A DNA stretch of 56,256 bases from NCBI GenBank assembly GCA_021199475.1, contig JAJQHZ010000089.1, positions 1 to 56,256 of the forward strand. The letters are read 5' to 3'. Both the position numbers and the translations under genes were made by a program. Under the pieces are notes generated by a model that did not search any database, was not told the origin of the DNA, and saw nothing but the letters and a program-made list of their open reading frames with translations. This DNA is from Lachnospiraceae bacterium (GTDB lineage Bacteria; Bacillota; Clostridia; Lachnospirales; Lachnospiraceae). How positions within the stretch are numbered: the first letter of the stretch is position 1; each line of letters opens with the position of its first letter. Below, one piece after another: positions 24,695 through 32,787 of the stretch.

Positions 24695-25201
24695 ATGCTC
24701 AGGTGGATGAAGACGCTGGCGGCTTCCGCCTGCATTCTGACAATTTTGCTGCATCTGATACCGGAGAACCGGTTTGCAAACTATGTCCGCTTTTATGCCG
24801 GTCTTTTGTTTTTCCTGATTGCGGCCGGACCTCTTCTGGAGTTTATGGGGAGCGCGGACAATCTGGAGCGTCTGCTGCAGCTGGAATTTCTGAAGGAGGA
24901 TTATGAAAATCTGGAGAGTGCGGCGGAAGGCCTCTCGGAGCTGAAAAATGAAACGATTCAGGAGGCATTTCAAACGGAGATAGAAAGGCAGATTACGGAA
25001 ATTGCCTCTGCGTACGGGCTGACAGTCCTTACCGCGCAGCTGGACTTCGGGGAAGATGGGTATCTGCTGGAGGCGGTCACCGTGCAGGTGCGCGCGGAAG
25101 AAGGCCTGGATTCAGAAATGGCTGTCTCAGAGACCAAAAGTGAAATCGCCGGCCTGTATCAGGTTCCTTTATCAGCGATCGAGATGATTGTGCAGTCTTA
25201 G
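24695..25201 (+). CDS. spoIIIAF: stage III sporulation protein AF
   Basis: Membrane-anchored component of the SpoIIIA complex, 168 aa. Two hydrophobic segments (residues 5-22 and 29-46) are followed by a soluble helical and beta region (about 50-168). ATG 24695 follows AGGAG with 6-bp spacing; an upstream in-frame start at 24524 would translate the hairpin repeat and is rejected. Family features are LIPENRFANYVRFYAGLL and a C-terminus ending in VPLSAIEMIVQ. Confidence 0.88.
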   Translation: MLRWMKTLAASACILTILLHLIPENRFANYVRFYAGLLFFLIAAGPLLEFMGSADNLERLLQLEFLKEDYENLESAAEGLSELKNETIQEAFQTEIERQITEIASAYGLTVLTAQLDFGEDGYLLEAVTVQVRAEEGLDSEMAVSETKSEIAGLYQVPLSAIEMIVQS

Positions 25202-25268
25202 AAGCTTCGTAATGGTCGCATACCTTCGCAATTATGAGACTTCAGAACTTAGAAAGTGGGGCAGAAGC

Positions 25269-25883
25269 ATGAAGGAATGGCTGGAAAAGCTGAAAAACGG
25301 GAAAAAAGACCAGATTCTGATTCTTCTGCTTACAGGAATTTTGCTTGTAGTGATTGCCTGGCCGTCGGATAACGGGGCATCGGATGAGAAGGAAACCGGA
25401 GCTCGGACAGAAAAGGAGGATGGGACCGCCGGGGAGGAGGCTGAGGCAGAAATGGGAAATGGTTCAACGATTATAGGCTCTGCGGATGAAAGTTTTACAT
25501 TGGCACTGGAGACGCGTCTGAAGCAGATTTTAAGCCAGGTGGATGGAGTCGGCGACGTAGAAGTGATGATTACGCTGAAATCGAGCGGAAGGAAGGTGGT
25601 GGAGAAGGATACAGAACAGTCAGAGGCAAAGGAGGAAAGCACGAATGAGAGTGAGTCAGCGTCTTCGGAACAGTCGTCCAATGGGGAAAGCACCATCTAT
25701 GAGAAGGATTCCGATGGAAATGAGATTCCTTATGTGACAGAAGCGCTCGCACCGGAAATTCTCGGTGTCCTTGTGATCGCGCAGGGTGCGGGCAGCCAGA
25801 CGGTCGTGACAGAGATTACCGAAGCGGTGATGGCATTATTTGGGGTAGAGGCGCATAAAATCAAAGTAATGAAGATGGAATGA
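25269..25883 (+). CDS. spoIIIAG: stage III sporulation protein AG
   Basis: Single-pass membrane protein whose extracellular part forms a large ring in the channel; 204 aa. Membrane segment at about residues 16-32, then a Glu-rich linker and a ring-building domain starting at ALETRLKQILSQVDGVGDVEVMI, truncated here to its core LSQVDGVGDVEVMI. A Ser/Glu-rich insertion of about 35 residues (near 119-155) splits this domain, as is known for SpoIIIAG. The start follows only a weak GGGG. It belongs with spoIIIAH, which begins 10 bp later. Confidence 0.9.
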   Translation: MKEWLEKLKNGKKDQILILLLTGILLVVIAWPSDNGASDEKETGARTEKEDGTAGEEAEAEMGNGSTIIGSADESFTLALETRLKQILSQVDGVGDVEVMITLKSSGRKVVEKDTEQSEAKEESTNESESASSEQSSNGESTIYEKDSDGNEIPYVTEALAPEILGVLVIAQGAGSQTVVTEITEAVMALFGVEAHKIKVMKME

Positions 25884-25893
25884 GGAGGATCAG

Positions 25894-26763
25894 GTGAAAA
25901 AACTATTTAAGAAAAACCAGATTATCATTACCACATTGGCAATCATGATTGCGATTGCCGGATATCTGAATTACTCCGGACAGCTTCTGGAGGAAGAGGC
26001 GGATACGGTAAGCTCCGGCGACAACACGGTGCTTCTGACAGATGAAATTGAGGAAAATACATACGTAGACACCTACACTGACATTGTAAGCCTCGACGGA
26101 GATGGCACGGAGACGGCTTCGGTCAGTGAGGAGGGGACTGCGGGGCTGACAGGTGTGACGGCAGATGAGGACAGTGATTCCGATGCAAACGAAGAGGCGG
26201 CTGACACGGCCGAGGCGGATGAGGAAAGAGGCACCGGCTCAACACAGGCGGCGGTCGGCGAGGCCGTGCTGGCGAGCGCGGGAGTCAGTGATTTCTCAGA
26301 AATCCTTTCCGCCGCGAAGCTGAACCGGGAGCAGGTACGCGCAAAGAGCAAAGAGGAGCTGCAGGAGCTGATTGACAGCACAGATGTCGCAGAAGAGCAG
26401 AAGGAGGAGGCCGTGACGGCGATGACGGCCCTGACGCTCAATGCGGAAAAGGAGTCTGCGGCTGAGCTTCTTCTGGAAGCGAGCGGATACACGGACTGTG
26501 TGGTAAGCATCACGGATGATACAGCGGATGTTGTTATCAATGCGGCCGAGCTTACGGAAGCAGAGCGCGCGCAGATTGAGGATATTGTGAAACGAAAGAC
26601 GGAGGTCGAGGGAGAAAATATTGTGATTACTCCTGCGGCGGCCTCGGCGGCAGGAGAAAACCAGTCCGGCGAAGATGCTTCAAAAGCCTCAGCAGATGAG
26701 AATCTGTCAGAGGAAACTACAGATGGGACGGATACCGAATCCAACGCAGATGAGATAGAGTAG
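25894..26763 (+). CDS. spoIIIAH: stage III sporulation protein AH (GTG start)
   Basis: Mother-cell membrane protein that binds SpoIIQ across the intermembrane space; 289 aa, longer than the roughly 220 residues usual for the family. GTG start at 25894 after GAGGAGG; no ATG is placed better. Membrane segment at about residues 10-27. The ring-building domain lies near 145-250 (LNREQVRAKSKEELQELI ... ASGYTDCVVSITDDTADVVI). The extra length is an acidic Asp/Glu/Ala-rich linker (about 75-115) and an acidic C-terminal tail after residue 250. It closes the operon. Confidence 0.9.
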   Translation: MKKLFKKNQIIITTLAIMIAIAGYLNYSGQLLEEEADTVSSGDNTVLLTDEIEENTYVDTYTDIVSLDGDGTETASVSEEGTAGLTGVTADEDSDSDANEEAADTAEADEERGTGSTQAAVGEAVLASAGVSDFSEILSAAKLNREQVRAKSKEELQELIDSTDVAEEQKEEAVTAMTALTLNAEKESAAELLLEASGYTDCVVSITDDTADVVINAAELTEAERAQIEDIVKRKTEVEGENIVITPAAASAAGENQSGEDASKASADENLSEETTDGTDTESNADEIE

Positions 26764-26776
26764 GGGATGGCTTCAG

Positions 26777-26810
26777 CCAAAAACACCTTTCCCGGCTCTG
26801 CGCATCAAAA
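26777..26810 (-). repeat. post-terminator motif, copy D (minus strand)
   Basis: Read on the minus strand, TTTTG is followed by ATGCGCAGAGCCGGGAAAGG, immediately beyond the hairpin at 26814-26858. The same core follows the terminators at 36988, 45923 and 51944. Confidence 0.7.
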
Positions 26811-26813
26811 CGG

Positions 26814-26858
26814 AATCCCCCGCCCGCAGTCCCCAAAAAGACTGCTGGACGGGGGATT
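26814..26858. terminator. hairpin between the convergent spoIIIAH and malic enzyme genes
   Basis: Outer stem AATCCCCCG / CGGGGGATT, inner stem GCAGTC / GACTGC, loop CCCAAAAA. The T run is short on either strand (TTTC plus, CCGTTTTG minus). Its position makes it the likely bidirectional terminator for both genes. Confidence 0.6.
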
Positions 26859-26895
26859 TCCAACGCCTCGCGACAAAAACCCGGAACCAGAAAAC

Positions 26896-28068
26896 TCAGA
26901 TCCGCGCCACGCCGCTTTTCCTGGCGGCCTCGGCCGCCGCGTGAGCAACCGCGTCCTTCACCCGCGGATCAAACGCGGCCGGAAGAATGTAGTCTGCATT
27001 CAATTCCTCGTCGCTGACCAGAGAGGCCAGCGCGTAGGCTGCCGCAACCTTCATCTCATCATTAATATCGGATGCGCGCACATCCAGCGCTCCGCGGAAC
27101 ATACCGGGGAAGCAGAGCACATTGTTCACCTGGTTCGGGAAATCGGAACGCCCGGTGGAGACCACCGCAGCTCCCGCCGCTTTCGCTTCGTCCGGGAAAA
27201 TCTCCGGAGTGGGGTTGGCGCAGGCGAAAATGATTGGATCTCTGGCCATCGTGCGCACCATATCAGGGGTAAGAGTTCCCGGGGCGGAGACGCCGATGAA
27301 AACATCTGCACCGCGGATGACATCCGCGAGAGTCCCTTTTTCCTGATTAAAGTTCGTGATATGCGACATTTCCTCCTTGATCGGGTTCAGACCGGCGCGC
27401 CCTTCAAAAATCGCGCCCTGACGGTCTGTCATAACCACGTTTTTCAGTCCCATCGACAGCAGAAGCCGAATGATCGCAATGCCGGCCGCTCCCGCACCGG
27501 ATGTAACGATTTTCACATCCTCCAGGCGTTTTCCGACAAGCTTGAGGGCGTTGATCAGTCCGGCGAGTGTGATGACTGCGGTGCCGTGCTGATCGTCATG
27601 GAATACCGGGATGTCACATCGCTCCTTCAGCTTTTTTTCAATCTCAAAACAGCGCGGCGCAGAGATATCCTCCAGATTGATGCCGCCGAAGCTGCCGCTA
27701 AGCAGTGCGACGGTGTTGACAATTTCATCGACATCCTTGCTGCGCACACAGAGCGGGATCGCATCGACGTCGCCGAATGCTTTAAACAAGACACATTTTC
27801 CTTCCATCACCGGCATTCCGGCTTCCGGTCCGATATCGCCAAGCCCCAGAACGGCGGTGCCGTCGGTCACCACCGCAACCGTGTTCCAGCGGCGGGTCAG
27901 ATCGTAGCTTTTGCTGATGTCTTTCTGAATCTCGAGGCAGGGCTGCGCCACGCCGGGTGTGTAGGCAAGGCTCAGAGCGTCCTTCGAGTCCACGGCCGCG
28001 CGGGCCGTAATCTCAATCTTGCCCTTCAGATCATAATGCATTTTCAGGGATTCTTTTGCGTAGTCCAT
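26896..28068 (-). CDS. malic enzyme (malate to pyruvate, NAD(P)-dependent)
   Basis: Oxidative decarboxylation of malate to pyruvate and CO2; 390 aa, the short bacterial form without a phosphotransacetylase domain. Visible are LAYTPGVAQPC near residue 40, VVTDGTAVLGLGDIGPEAGMPVMEGK (core VLGLGDIGPEAG), DDQHGTAVI, the Rossmann motif TSGAGAAGIA, and FACANPTPEI. The start at 28068 is chosen because AAGGAG lies 8 bp before it; ATG 28086 overlaps that site. Cofactor preference is not certain from sequence. Confidence 0.93.
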   Translation of the reverse strand: MDYAKESLKMHYDLKGKIEITARAAVDSKDALSLAYTPGVAQPCLEIQKDISKSYDLTRRWNTVAVVTDGTAVLGLGDIGPEAGMPVMEGKCVLFKAFGDVDAIPLCVRSKDVDEIVNTVALLSGSFGGINLEDISAPRCFEIEKKLKERCDIPVFHDDQHGTAVITLAGLINALKLVGKRLEDVKIVTSGAGAAGIAIIRLLLSMGLKNVVMTDRQGAIFEGRAGLNPIKEEMSHITNFNQEKGTLADVIRGADVFIGVSAPGTLTPDMVRTMARDPIIFACANPTPEIFPDEAKAAGAAVVSTGRSDFPNQVNNVLCFPGMFRGALDVRASDINDEMKVAAAYALASLVSDEELNADYILPAAFDPRVKDAVAHAAAEAARKSGVARI

Positions 28069-28210
28069 CTTAGAGGTCTCCTTCATTTAACATCCATTCA
28101 TTTTTTATTCCCGGTAAACTATAACACTATGAGGGCAGAATTGCCAGAGAAAAATGCAAAAATATGCTTACCCCTCCCCCGCGTTTTGTCGAAATCGGCT
28201 ATGGAAAATC

Positions 28211-28239
28211 TTGCATAAGAATCTCCGGAATGTTATAAT
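28211..28239 (+). promoter_or_regulatory. sigma-A promoter of the repeat-protein gene
   Basis: TTGCAT (28211-28216), 17-bp spacer, TATAAT (28234-28239), about 70 bp before the start. Confidence 0.7.
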
Positions 28240-28314
28240 AAAAACCATGCAGGTACGAACACAAAATACAAAAATGCGATAGATGCTTTTTTGATATTCA
28301 GGAGGTTTATGAAA

Positions 28315-29088
28315 ATGAAACGATTTATAACAAAAACATTGTTGATTCTGCTGGTCTTTGCTGCCGGCATCACGGTACTGCCGTTCGGAGCGTCCCGGGT
28401 ATTCGCAGAGGAGGTGCCTGATGGACTGACGAAGAGTGAGGATGGCAGCTACAGCTATTACGTGAATGGAGAAACGGCAAAAAGCCAGCTAGTGACCGTA
28501 TCCGAAGCAGACGGAACATCCTCCATTTATTATTTTGACGAATCGGGAATTGCGGTGACAGATCAGCTGGTGACCGTGAAGAAATACCGCTATTATTTTG
28601 GCTCGGATGGAAAAGCCTATCAAAATCAGTGGAAGTCCGTTACCACATCGAAGGGGAAGAAGTACTGGTACTACTTCCGGGCAAACGGCCGGGCATATCA
28701 GGGCACAAAGGACAGTGTGACAGGTGTAACGGATCCGAAGTTTGTGAAAATTTCGGGCAGCAGATACGCGTTTGACAGCAACGGGCGCGCACTGACCGGC
28801 GTGCAGGTGATTAACAACAAATTTTATGTGTTTTCCAGCCGGGGGAAGCTGAACTCGAAAAAGACGAGCACGCTGCGCAAGGCTGCAAGCTATGAGTCCG
28901 GTGTGACGAAGGTGAAACGGCTTCTGAAAAAGTATGGAGCGACCTATAAGAAGACGTCCTATGTGAATTACAGCTGCTATGGAAACGGGAAGGACGGCAC
29001 GATGTATTACAGTGGCTTTGAACTGTATATCTTTAAATCCGCGAAGACCGGAAGTGTTATTTTCCTTCAGGCGGTTCGTACATCCTGA
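28315..29088 (+). CDS. exported protein with glucan-binding/cell-wall-binding-like repeats
   Basis: 257 aa from ATG 28315 (AGGAGG at 28300, spacing 9; ATG 28309 is the alternative). Signal peptide of about 30 residues ending RVFAEE. Residues 35-185 hold repeats of the CW_binding_1/glucan-binding type, e.g. YYFDESGIAVT, YYFGSDGKAYQNQW and YYFRANGRAYQG, then KFYVFSSRGKL. The C-terminal 70 residues (SGVTKVKRLLKKYGATYKKT onward) form a separate small domain that I do not recognise. It is probably attached non-covalently to wall polymers. The next gene carries the same repeats. No function beyond binding is supported. Confidence 0.75.
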   Translation: MKRFITKTLLILLVFAAGITVLPFGASRVFAEEVPDGLTKSEDGSYSYYVNGETAKSQLVTVSEADGTSSIYYFDESGIAVTDQLVTVKKYRYYFGSDGKAYQNQWKSVTTSKGKKYWYYFRANGRAYQGTKDSVTGVTDPKFVKISGSRYAFDSNGRALTGVQVINNKFYVFSSRGKLNSKKTSTLRKAASYESGVTKVKRLLKKYGATYKKTSYVNYSCYGNGKDGTMYYSGFELYIFKSAKTGSVIFLQAVRTS

Positions 29089-29281
29089 TGGTACGGCGCT
29101 GACCGGATACCGGAAATGCCGGGACGTCGTTTGCCTCGGGCTCTTATGGGGAGTCCGGCGCTGGATCCAGCGGCTGCATCTAGGACATGGATGTGTATAG
29201 CTGCGTGATTCCGCAAGGTCACAGGAAAAAGAGGACGGCTGCTGCGTTGGCAGGCAAGGTGAAAGAAAGGAACAATGCTTT

Positions 29282-30310
29282 ATGCCTGGAAAAGCGAAGA
29301 AATTACTGCTGTTAATGTTCTTTAGCCTGCTTATCTGTACGGGCAGTGTAACGGCTTCCGCCGCTGTGAATGTTGTGAAAACAGCGGAGGTGGCTTCCAG
29401 CGGCGAATGGGAAATTAGCACGTCCGGAAATCAATATAAGGACGCTTCCGGGATTTATGCGAAAAGTGTCTGGCTGAATATTGACGGCGGCATTTATTAT
29501 TTCGATTCGAAGGGAAATGTCTGCACCGGCTGGTTTACTTACAAAAAGAATCACTATTACGCGGATGCGACCGGCAGGATTTATGTGAAGCAGTGGAAAA
29601 AGACAGGCAGCTATCGCTATTATTTTCGGGCGAATGGTGTGATGGCGAGGAACCGGTGGGTTCTGATTGACGGAAAGTATTACTACTTTAACAGCAAAGG
29701 CAGGATGCTCAAAAGCCAGTGGATTGATGGATATTATGTCGGAAAGAAGGGGTATCGGCTGACAGACTGTAAGGTGGACGGCTGTGAGCTCGATTCCACC
29801 GGCAAAAAGGTGATAAAGAAAACCATTTTTGTTGGAGATTCGCGCACGGTCGGCATGCAAAGCGCGGTATCTGCTTCTGACACGCTGTTTATCGGAAAGG
29901 TCGGATCCGGCTACAGCTGGCTGGTCAGCTCGGCCTCTTCGACACTGGCTTCTTATATTAAGAAGTATTCGAGTGTTCAGGTGATTTTCGCATTCGGTGT
30001 GAATGATTTATATAACAGCTCAAATTATATTTCCTATTATAAATCGCTGATTGCGAACTATCCGCAGGTGGATTTCTATATCATGGCTGTCAATCCGGTC
30101 AAAGAGTCCGTTGCCTCCTCACATGGATACACGGTGACCAACAGCCAGATTCGGGCGTTCAATAAGAAAATCAAGGCCGCCTTTTCGTCTGTTTATCTGA
30201 ACACGTATTCGTACCTGAATAAGAAGGGCTTTGGTACATCGGACGGGATTCACTATACGGCTGCTACCTATAAAAAGATTTACAAGTACGTGATCAAGGC
30301 AATTTCTTAA
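29282..30310 (+). CDS. exported SGNH-hydrolase with glucan-binding-like repeats
   Basis: 342 aa. Signal peptide of about 28 residues, then repeats at about 45-165 (YYFDSKGNVCTGWF, YYFRANGVMARNRW, YYFNSKGRMLKSQW). The C-terminal domain (about 178-342) is an SGNH/GDSL-type esterase: nucleophile Ser in VGDSRTVGM, Gly in GKVGSGYSW, Asn in FGVNDLY, and Asp/His in DGIHYT. It probably removes acyl groups from an extracellular or wall glycan; the substrate is unknown. The start follows AAAGGA at a longer than ideal distance. The 193-bp gap before it holds no supported gene. The perfect terminator at 30471 ends the unit. Confidence 0.82.
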   Translation: MPGKAKKLLLLMFFSLLICTGSVTASAAVNVVKTAEVASSGEWEISTSGNQYKDASGIYAKSVWLNIDGGIYYFDSKGNVCTGWFTYKKNHYYADATGRIYVKQWKKTGSYRYYFRANGVMARNRWVLIDGKYYYFNSKGRMLKSQWIDGYYVGKKGYRLTDCKVDGCELDSTGKKVIKKTIFVGDSRTVGMQSAVSASDTLFIGKVGSGYSWLVSSASSTLASYIKKYSSVQVIFAFGVNDLYNSSNYISYYKSLIANYPQVDFYIMAVNPVKESVASSHGYTVTNSQIRAFNKKIKAAFSSVYLNTYSYLNKKGFGTSDGIHYTAATYKKIYKYVIKAIS

Positions 30311-30546
30311 GAATTTGCAGGATTGCTTTGCGGAGCATCGGATGTACGGGGATATCCGGCGACGAAGCGATACATTTCCTCATAAGCCTCGAGTTCCGCG
30401 TCTGAGGATGGAGACGACGGAATCAGCCCGGTGCAGTCATTTGCTGAACAGATACTTTTGGACATGAGAGAATCAGACAATTCGGTATGATACGGATTGT
30501 CTGATTTTTTTTCGTTTCGCTTTTCATCGTTTGATGGCATTCGCAT
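30307..30546 (-). CDS. small hypothetical protein with a DCTGLIPSSP motif
   Basis: 79 aa, no membrane segment. It has a charged N-terminus, SANDCTGLIPSSPSSDAELEA and a Tyr-rich YEEMYRFVAGYP end. GGAGG lies 9 bp before the start on the minus strand, which supports a real gene; I recall similar short DCTGLIP proteins in Clostridia but cannot name a family. Its 3' end overlaps the SGNH gene by 4 bp, and the plus-strand terminator of that gene lies within its coding sequence. The 165-bp repeat remnant sits 23 bp upstream of its start. Confidence 0.6.
   Translation of the reverse strand: MRMPSNDEKRNEKKSDNPYHTELSDSLMSKSICSANDCTGLIPSSPSSDAELEAYEEMYRFVAGYPRTSDAPQSNPANS
30471..30510 (+). terminator. 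terminator of the SGNH gene, inside a minus-strand gene
   Basis: Perfect 11-bp inverted repeat AATCAGACAAT (30471-30481) / ATTGTCTGATT (30496-30506), 14-nt loop, then a run of eight T. Confidence 0.85.
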
Positions 30547-30568
30547 TCTGATTTCCTCCGTTCTGGCA

Positions 30569-30622
30569 GCGGTACCGTAAGGATCCGGGCATCATGCACA
30601 TGGAATTACGGTACGGGTTACT
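30569..30622 (+). repeat. collapsed remnant of the 165-bp palindromic repeat
   Basis: ATGCACATGGAATTACG onward (30594-30622) matches the right arm of the 165-bp element in 28 of about 31 positions, and 30571-30593 is a diverged left arm (GTACCGTAAG against GTATCGTAAG). The central 100 bp or so are missing. The gap 30547-31232 (686 bp) otherwise holds an AT-rich stretch, the comM promoter and an A-rich repeated leader; no gene is supported in it. Confidence 0.65.
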
Positions 30623-30959
30623 TCCGCCACATCCGGCTCATTGCTGCCGGATCATCTGCTGCCTGTTTTTCTTTATCAAAGGATTCCCCAACTGCTCTGA
30701 ATTATTCGGGGATTTGCAGAAATTCGCATGGAAGCTTAGAATATTTGTAATTATGTTTGTAATTATAGTTGTAATTATTCAGGACGGTATCCTGCCATTT
30801 GCCGCGAGGCACATAGAAACAGGATGCGAATTTATAAGCGCCGAAAGGGTAAGCGGATTCGATTGAGGATGGGATTTTAAACAAATAGCAATATCAGGAT
30901 ATAGTATGCACCATTAGATACAATTAATAAACATTTAATAAATAAAGTAATAAAACATA

Positions 30960-30988
30960 TTGACAAAATATTATTTTGGAATTATCAT
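30960..30988 (+). promoter_or_regulatory. sigma-A promoter of comM-dprA-topA
   Basis: Consensus TTGACA (30960-30965), 17-bp spacer, TATCAT (30983-30988). It gives a leader of about 240 nt before the TTG start of comM. Confidence 0.7.
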
Positions 30989-31084
30989 GTAAAAACATTT
31001 ATCCAACATATCAAGTGAATAAATTCGAAAGAGAACGATCTTCTAAATACGACTTCAAAGATAAAATCCTCTCAGGATGTAAAA

Positions 31085-31205
31085 TTCCGAAACGCAAACA
31101 CAACAGAACGCAAACAAAAGAGAACACAAACACAACAGAACACGAATGAAAAAGCACAAGCATAGAAGAATACAAGCAGAAGAGTGCAAACACCGAAGAA
31201 TGACA
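31085..31205 (+). repeat. A-rich degenerate repeats in the comM leader
   Basis: Strings such as GCAAACACAACAGAACGCAA and AACACAAACACAACAGAACA recur with drift; the shared core AACACAACAGAACRC occurs twice 32 bp apart. G+T is low, so the leader RNA should be largely unstructured. Confidence 0.6.
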
Positions 31206-31232
31206 TTCGACAACCGGAAAGGGGGAACCTGT

Positions 31233-32756
31233 TTGTACAGTAAGGTATATACAGCGGCGCTGAATGGGGTGCAGTGCCGTATTATTTCTGTGGAGACCGA
31301 TGTGAGTGACGGTCTGCCGCTGTTTTCGATGGTTGGTTATCTGGCGAGTGAGGTGAGGGAGGCGCAGGACCGGGTGAAGACCGCCCTGCGCAATTCGGGC
31401 TTTCCCATGCAGCCGAAGCGGATTATGGTGAATCTGGCTCCGGCGGACATTCGGAAATCCGGCTCCGGCTATGATCTGCCGATTGCGGTTGCGCTTCTGG
31501 CGGCGCACCACTATCTGCCCGGGGAAGGGCTGGAACGCGTGTTTCTTGCCGGGGAGCTCGGTCTGGATGGCAGCATCTGCCGGATTCCGGGCGTCCTCGG
31601 CATGGTGCTGGAGGCGAAGCGGGCCGGGTTTACCTCCTGCATCGTTCCGAAGGAGAATGCAGCGGAGGGAGGCGTGATTCAGGGGATTGCGGTTTATGGG
31701 GCCGGGACACTGCGCGAGGTCACGGAGCACCTGCTTTCTGCCAGGAGGCTTGAGAGTGTGACTATTAATATAGAAGAAAAGCTGCAGGAGCACGCGCCGG
31801 TCATTGAGGAGGATTTTGCCGATATCCACGGACAAACGATGGCCAAACGGGCGGCGGAAATCGCAGCGGCCGGGATGCACAATCTGCTGCTGACCGGGCA
31901 GCCTGGCGTCGGGAAGACGATGATTGCGCGGCGGATTCCCGGTATTTTGCCGCCGCTTCATCCGGACGAGGTGCTGGAGGTCTCTCAGATTCACAGCGTA
32001 GCCGGGATGCTTCCTGCAGACGGCGTATTGCTGAAGCGCCCGTTCCGCATGCCTCACCATACGATTTCTGCGGTCGCTCTGGCCGGCGGCGGGAGCATCC
32101 CTCATCCGGGTGAGATCAGCCTGGCCCACCGGGGAGTTCTGTATCTGGACGAGCTCCCGGAATTCCAGAGAGAAGCGCTGGAGATTCTGCGGCAGCCGCT
32201 CGAAGAGGGAGAGGTGCGCATTTCCAGAAACAGCGGACAGTATGTATTTCCGGCAGATTTCATGCTTGTCGCTTCGCGAAATCCATGCTACTGCGGCTAC
32301 TATCCGGATCGGACGCGCTGTACCTGCTCCGAGGGAGAGATTCGCAGCTATCTTCACCGGATCAGCCGCCCTCTGCTGGATCGGATTGACCTGCACGCGG
32401 AGGTGCGGCCGGTCTCTTACCAGGAGCTTTCCGGCGGCCAGCCGGAAGAGACCAGCCGGCAGATACGTGAACGGGTGTTACGGGCACAGGAGATTCAGAA
32501 TCAGCGGTATGAAGGGACCGGGATTCGGTTCAATTCCGGTCTGCCGTCTTCTTTGCTGAAAAAATACTGCGCGCTTGGAGCGGAGGAGGACCGGTTCATG
32601 CAGCAGATTTACGAGACAAAGAAGCTGACTGCCCGTTCCTGCCACCGAATGCTGCGCGTCGCCCGCACCATTGCAGATCTGGATGGGGGCGGAGCAATTT
32701 CGATTCGACATCTGAGCGAAGCCGTGCGGTACCGGCCGTCAAAATTTCTGGAGTGA
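31233..32756 (+). CDS. comM: YifB/ComM family Mg-chelatase-like AAA ATPase (TTG start)
   Basis: DNA-branch-migration type AAA+ ATPase linked to natural transformation and recombination; 507 aa. It starts at TTG 31233 behind GAAAGGGGG; the family opening LYSKVYTAALNG begins exactly there, while the ATG at 31146 would add 29 residues of A-rich leader. The N-terminal Lon-protease-like domain contains NLAPADIRKSGSGYDLPIA; Walker A GQPGVGKTM is near residues 221-229, sensor region LVASRNPC, followed by the cysteine pattern CYCGYYPDRTRCTC, and the C-terminal domain ends SEAVRYRP. dprA follows. Confidence 0.92.
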   Translation: MYSKVYTAALNGVQCRIISVETDVSDGLPLFSMVGYLASEVREAQDRVKTALRNSGFPMQPKRIMVNLAPADIRKSGSGYDLPIAVALLAAHHYLPGEGLERVFLAGELGLDGSICRIPGVLGMVLEAKRAGFTSCIVPKENAAEGGVIQGIAVYGAGTLREVTEHLLSARRLESVTINIEEKLQEHAPVIEEDFADIHGQTMAKRAAEIAAAGMHNLLLTGQPGVGKTMIARRIPGILPPLHPDEVLEVSQIHSVAGMLPADGVLLKRPFRMPHHTISAVALAGGGSIPHPGEISLAHRGVLYLDELPEFQREALEILRQPLEEGEVRISRNSGQYVFPADFMLVASRNPCYCGYYPDRTRCTCSEGEIRSYLHRISRPLLDRIDLHAEVRPVSYQELSGGQPEETSRQIRERVLRAQEIQNQRYEGTGIRFNSGLPSSLLKKYCALGAEEDRFMQQIYETKKLTARSCHRMLRVARTIADLDGGGAISIRHLSEAVRYRPSKFLE

Positions 32757-32787
32757 GAGACGGGCAAAAGAAGGAGGATCATCCGCC

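Noticed and set aside
26767-28218. Long plus-strand open frame opposite the malic enzyme gene
   Set aside because: It is the antisense shadow of a clear malic enzyme; its translation has no recognisable domain.
29103-29165. Gly/Ser-rich extension in another frame after the first repeat-protein gene
   Set aside because: It is preceded by a stop in its own frame and would need a precise frameshift; no slippery site is seen.
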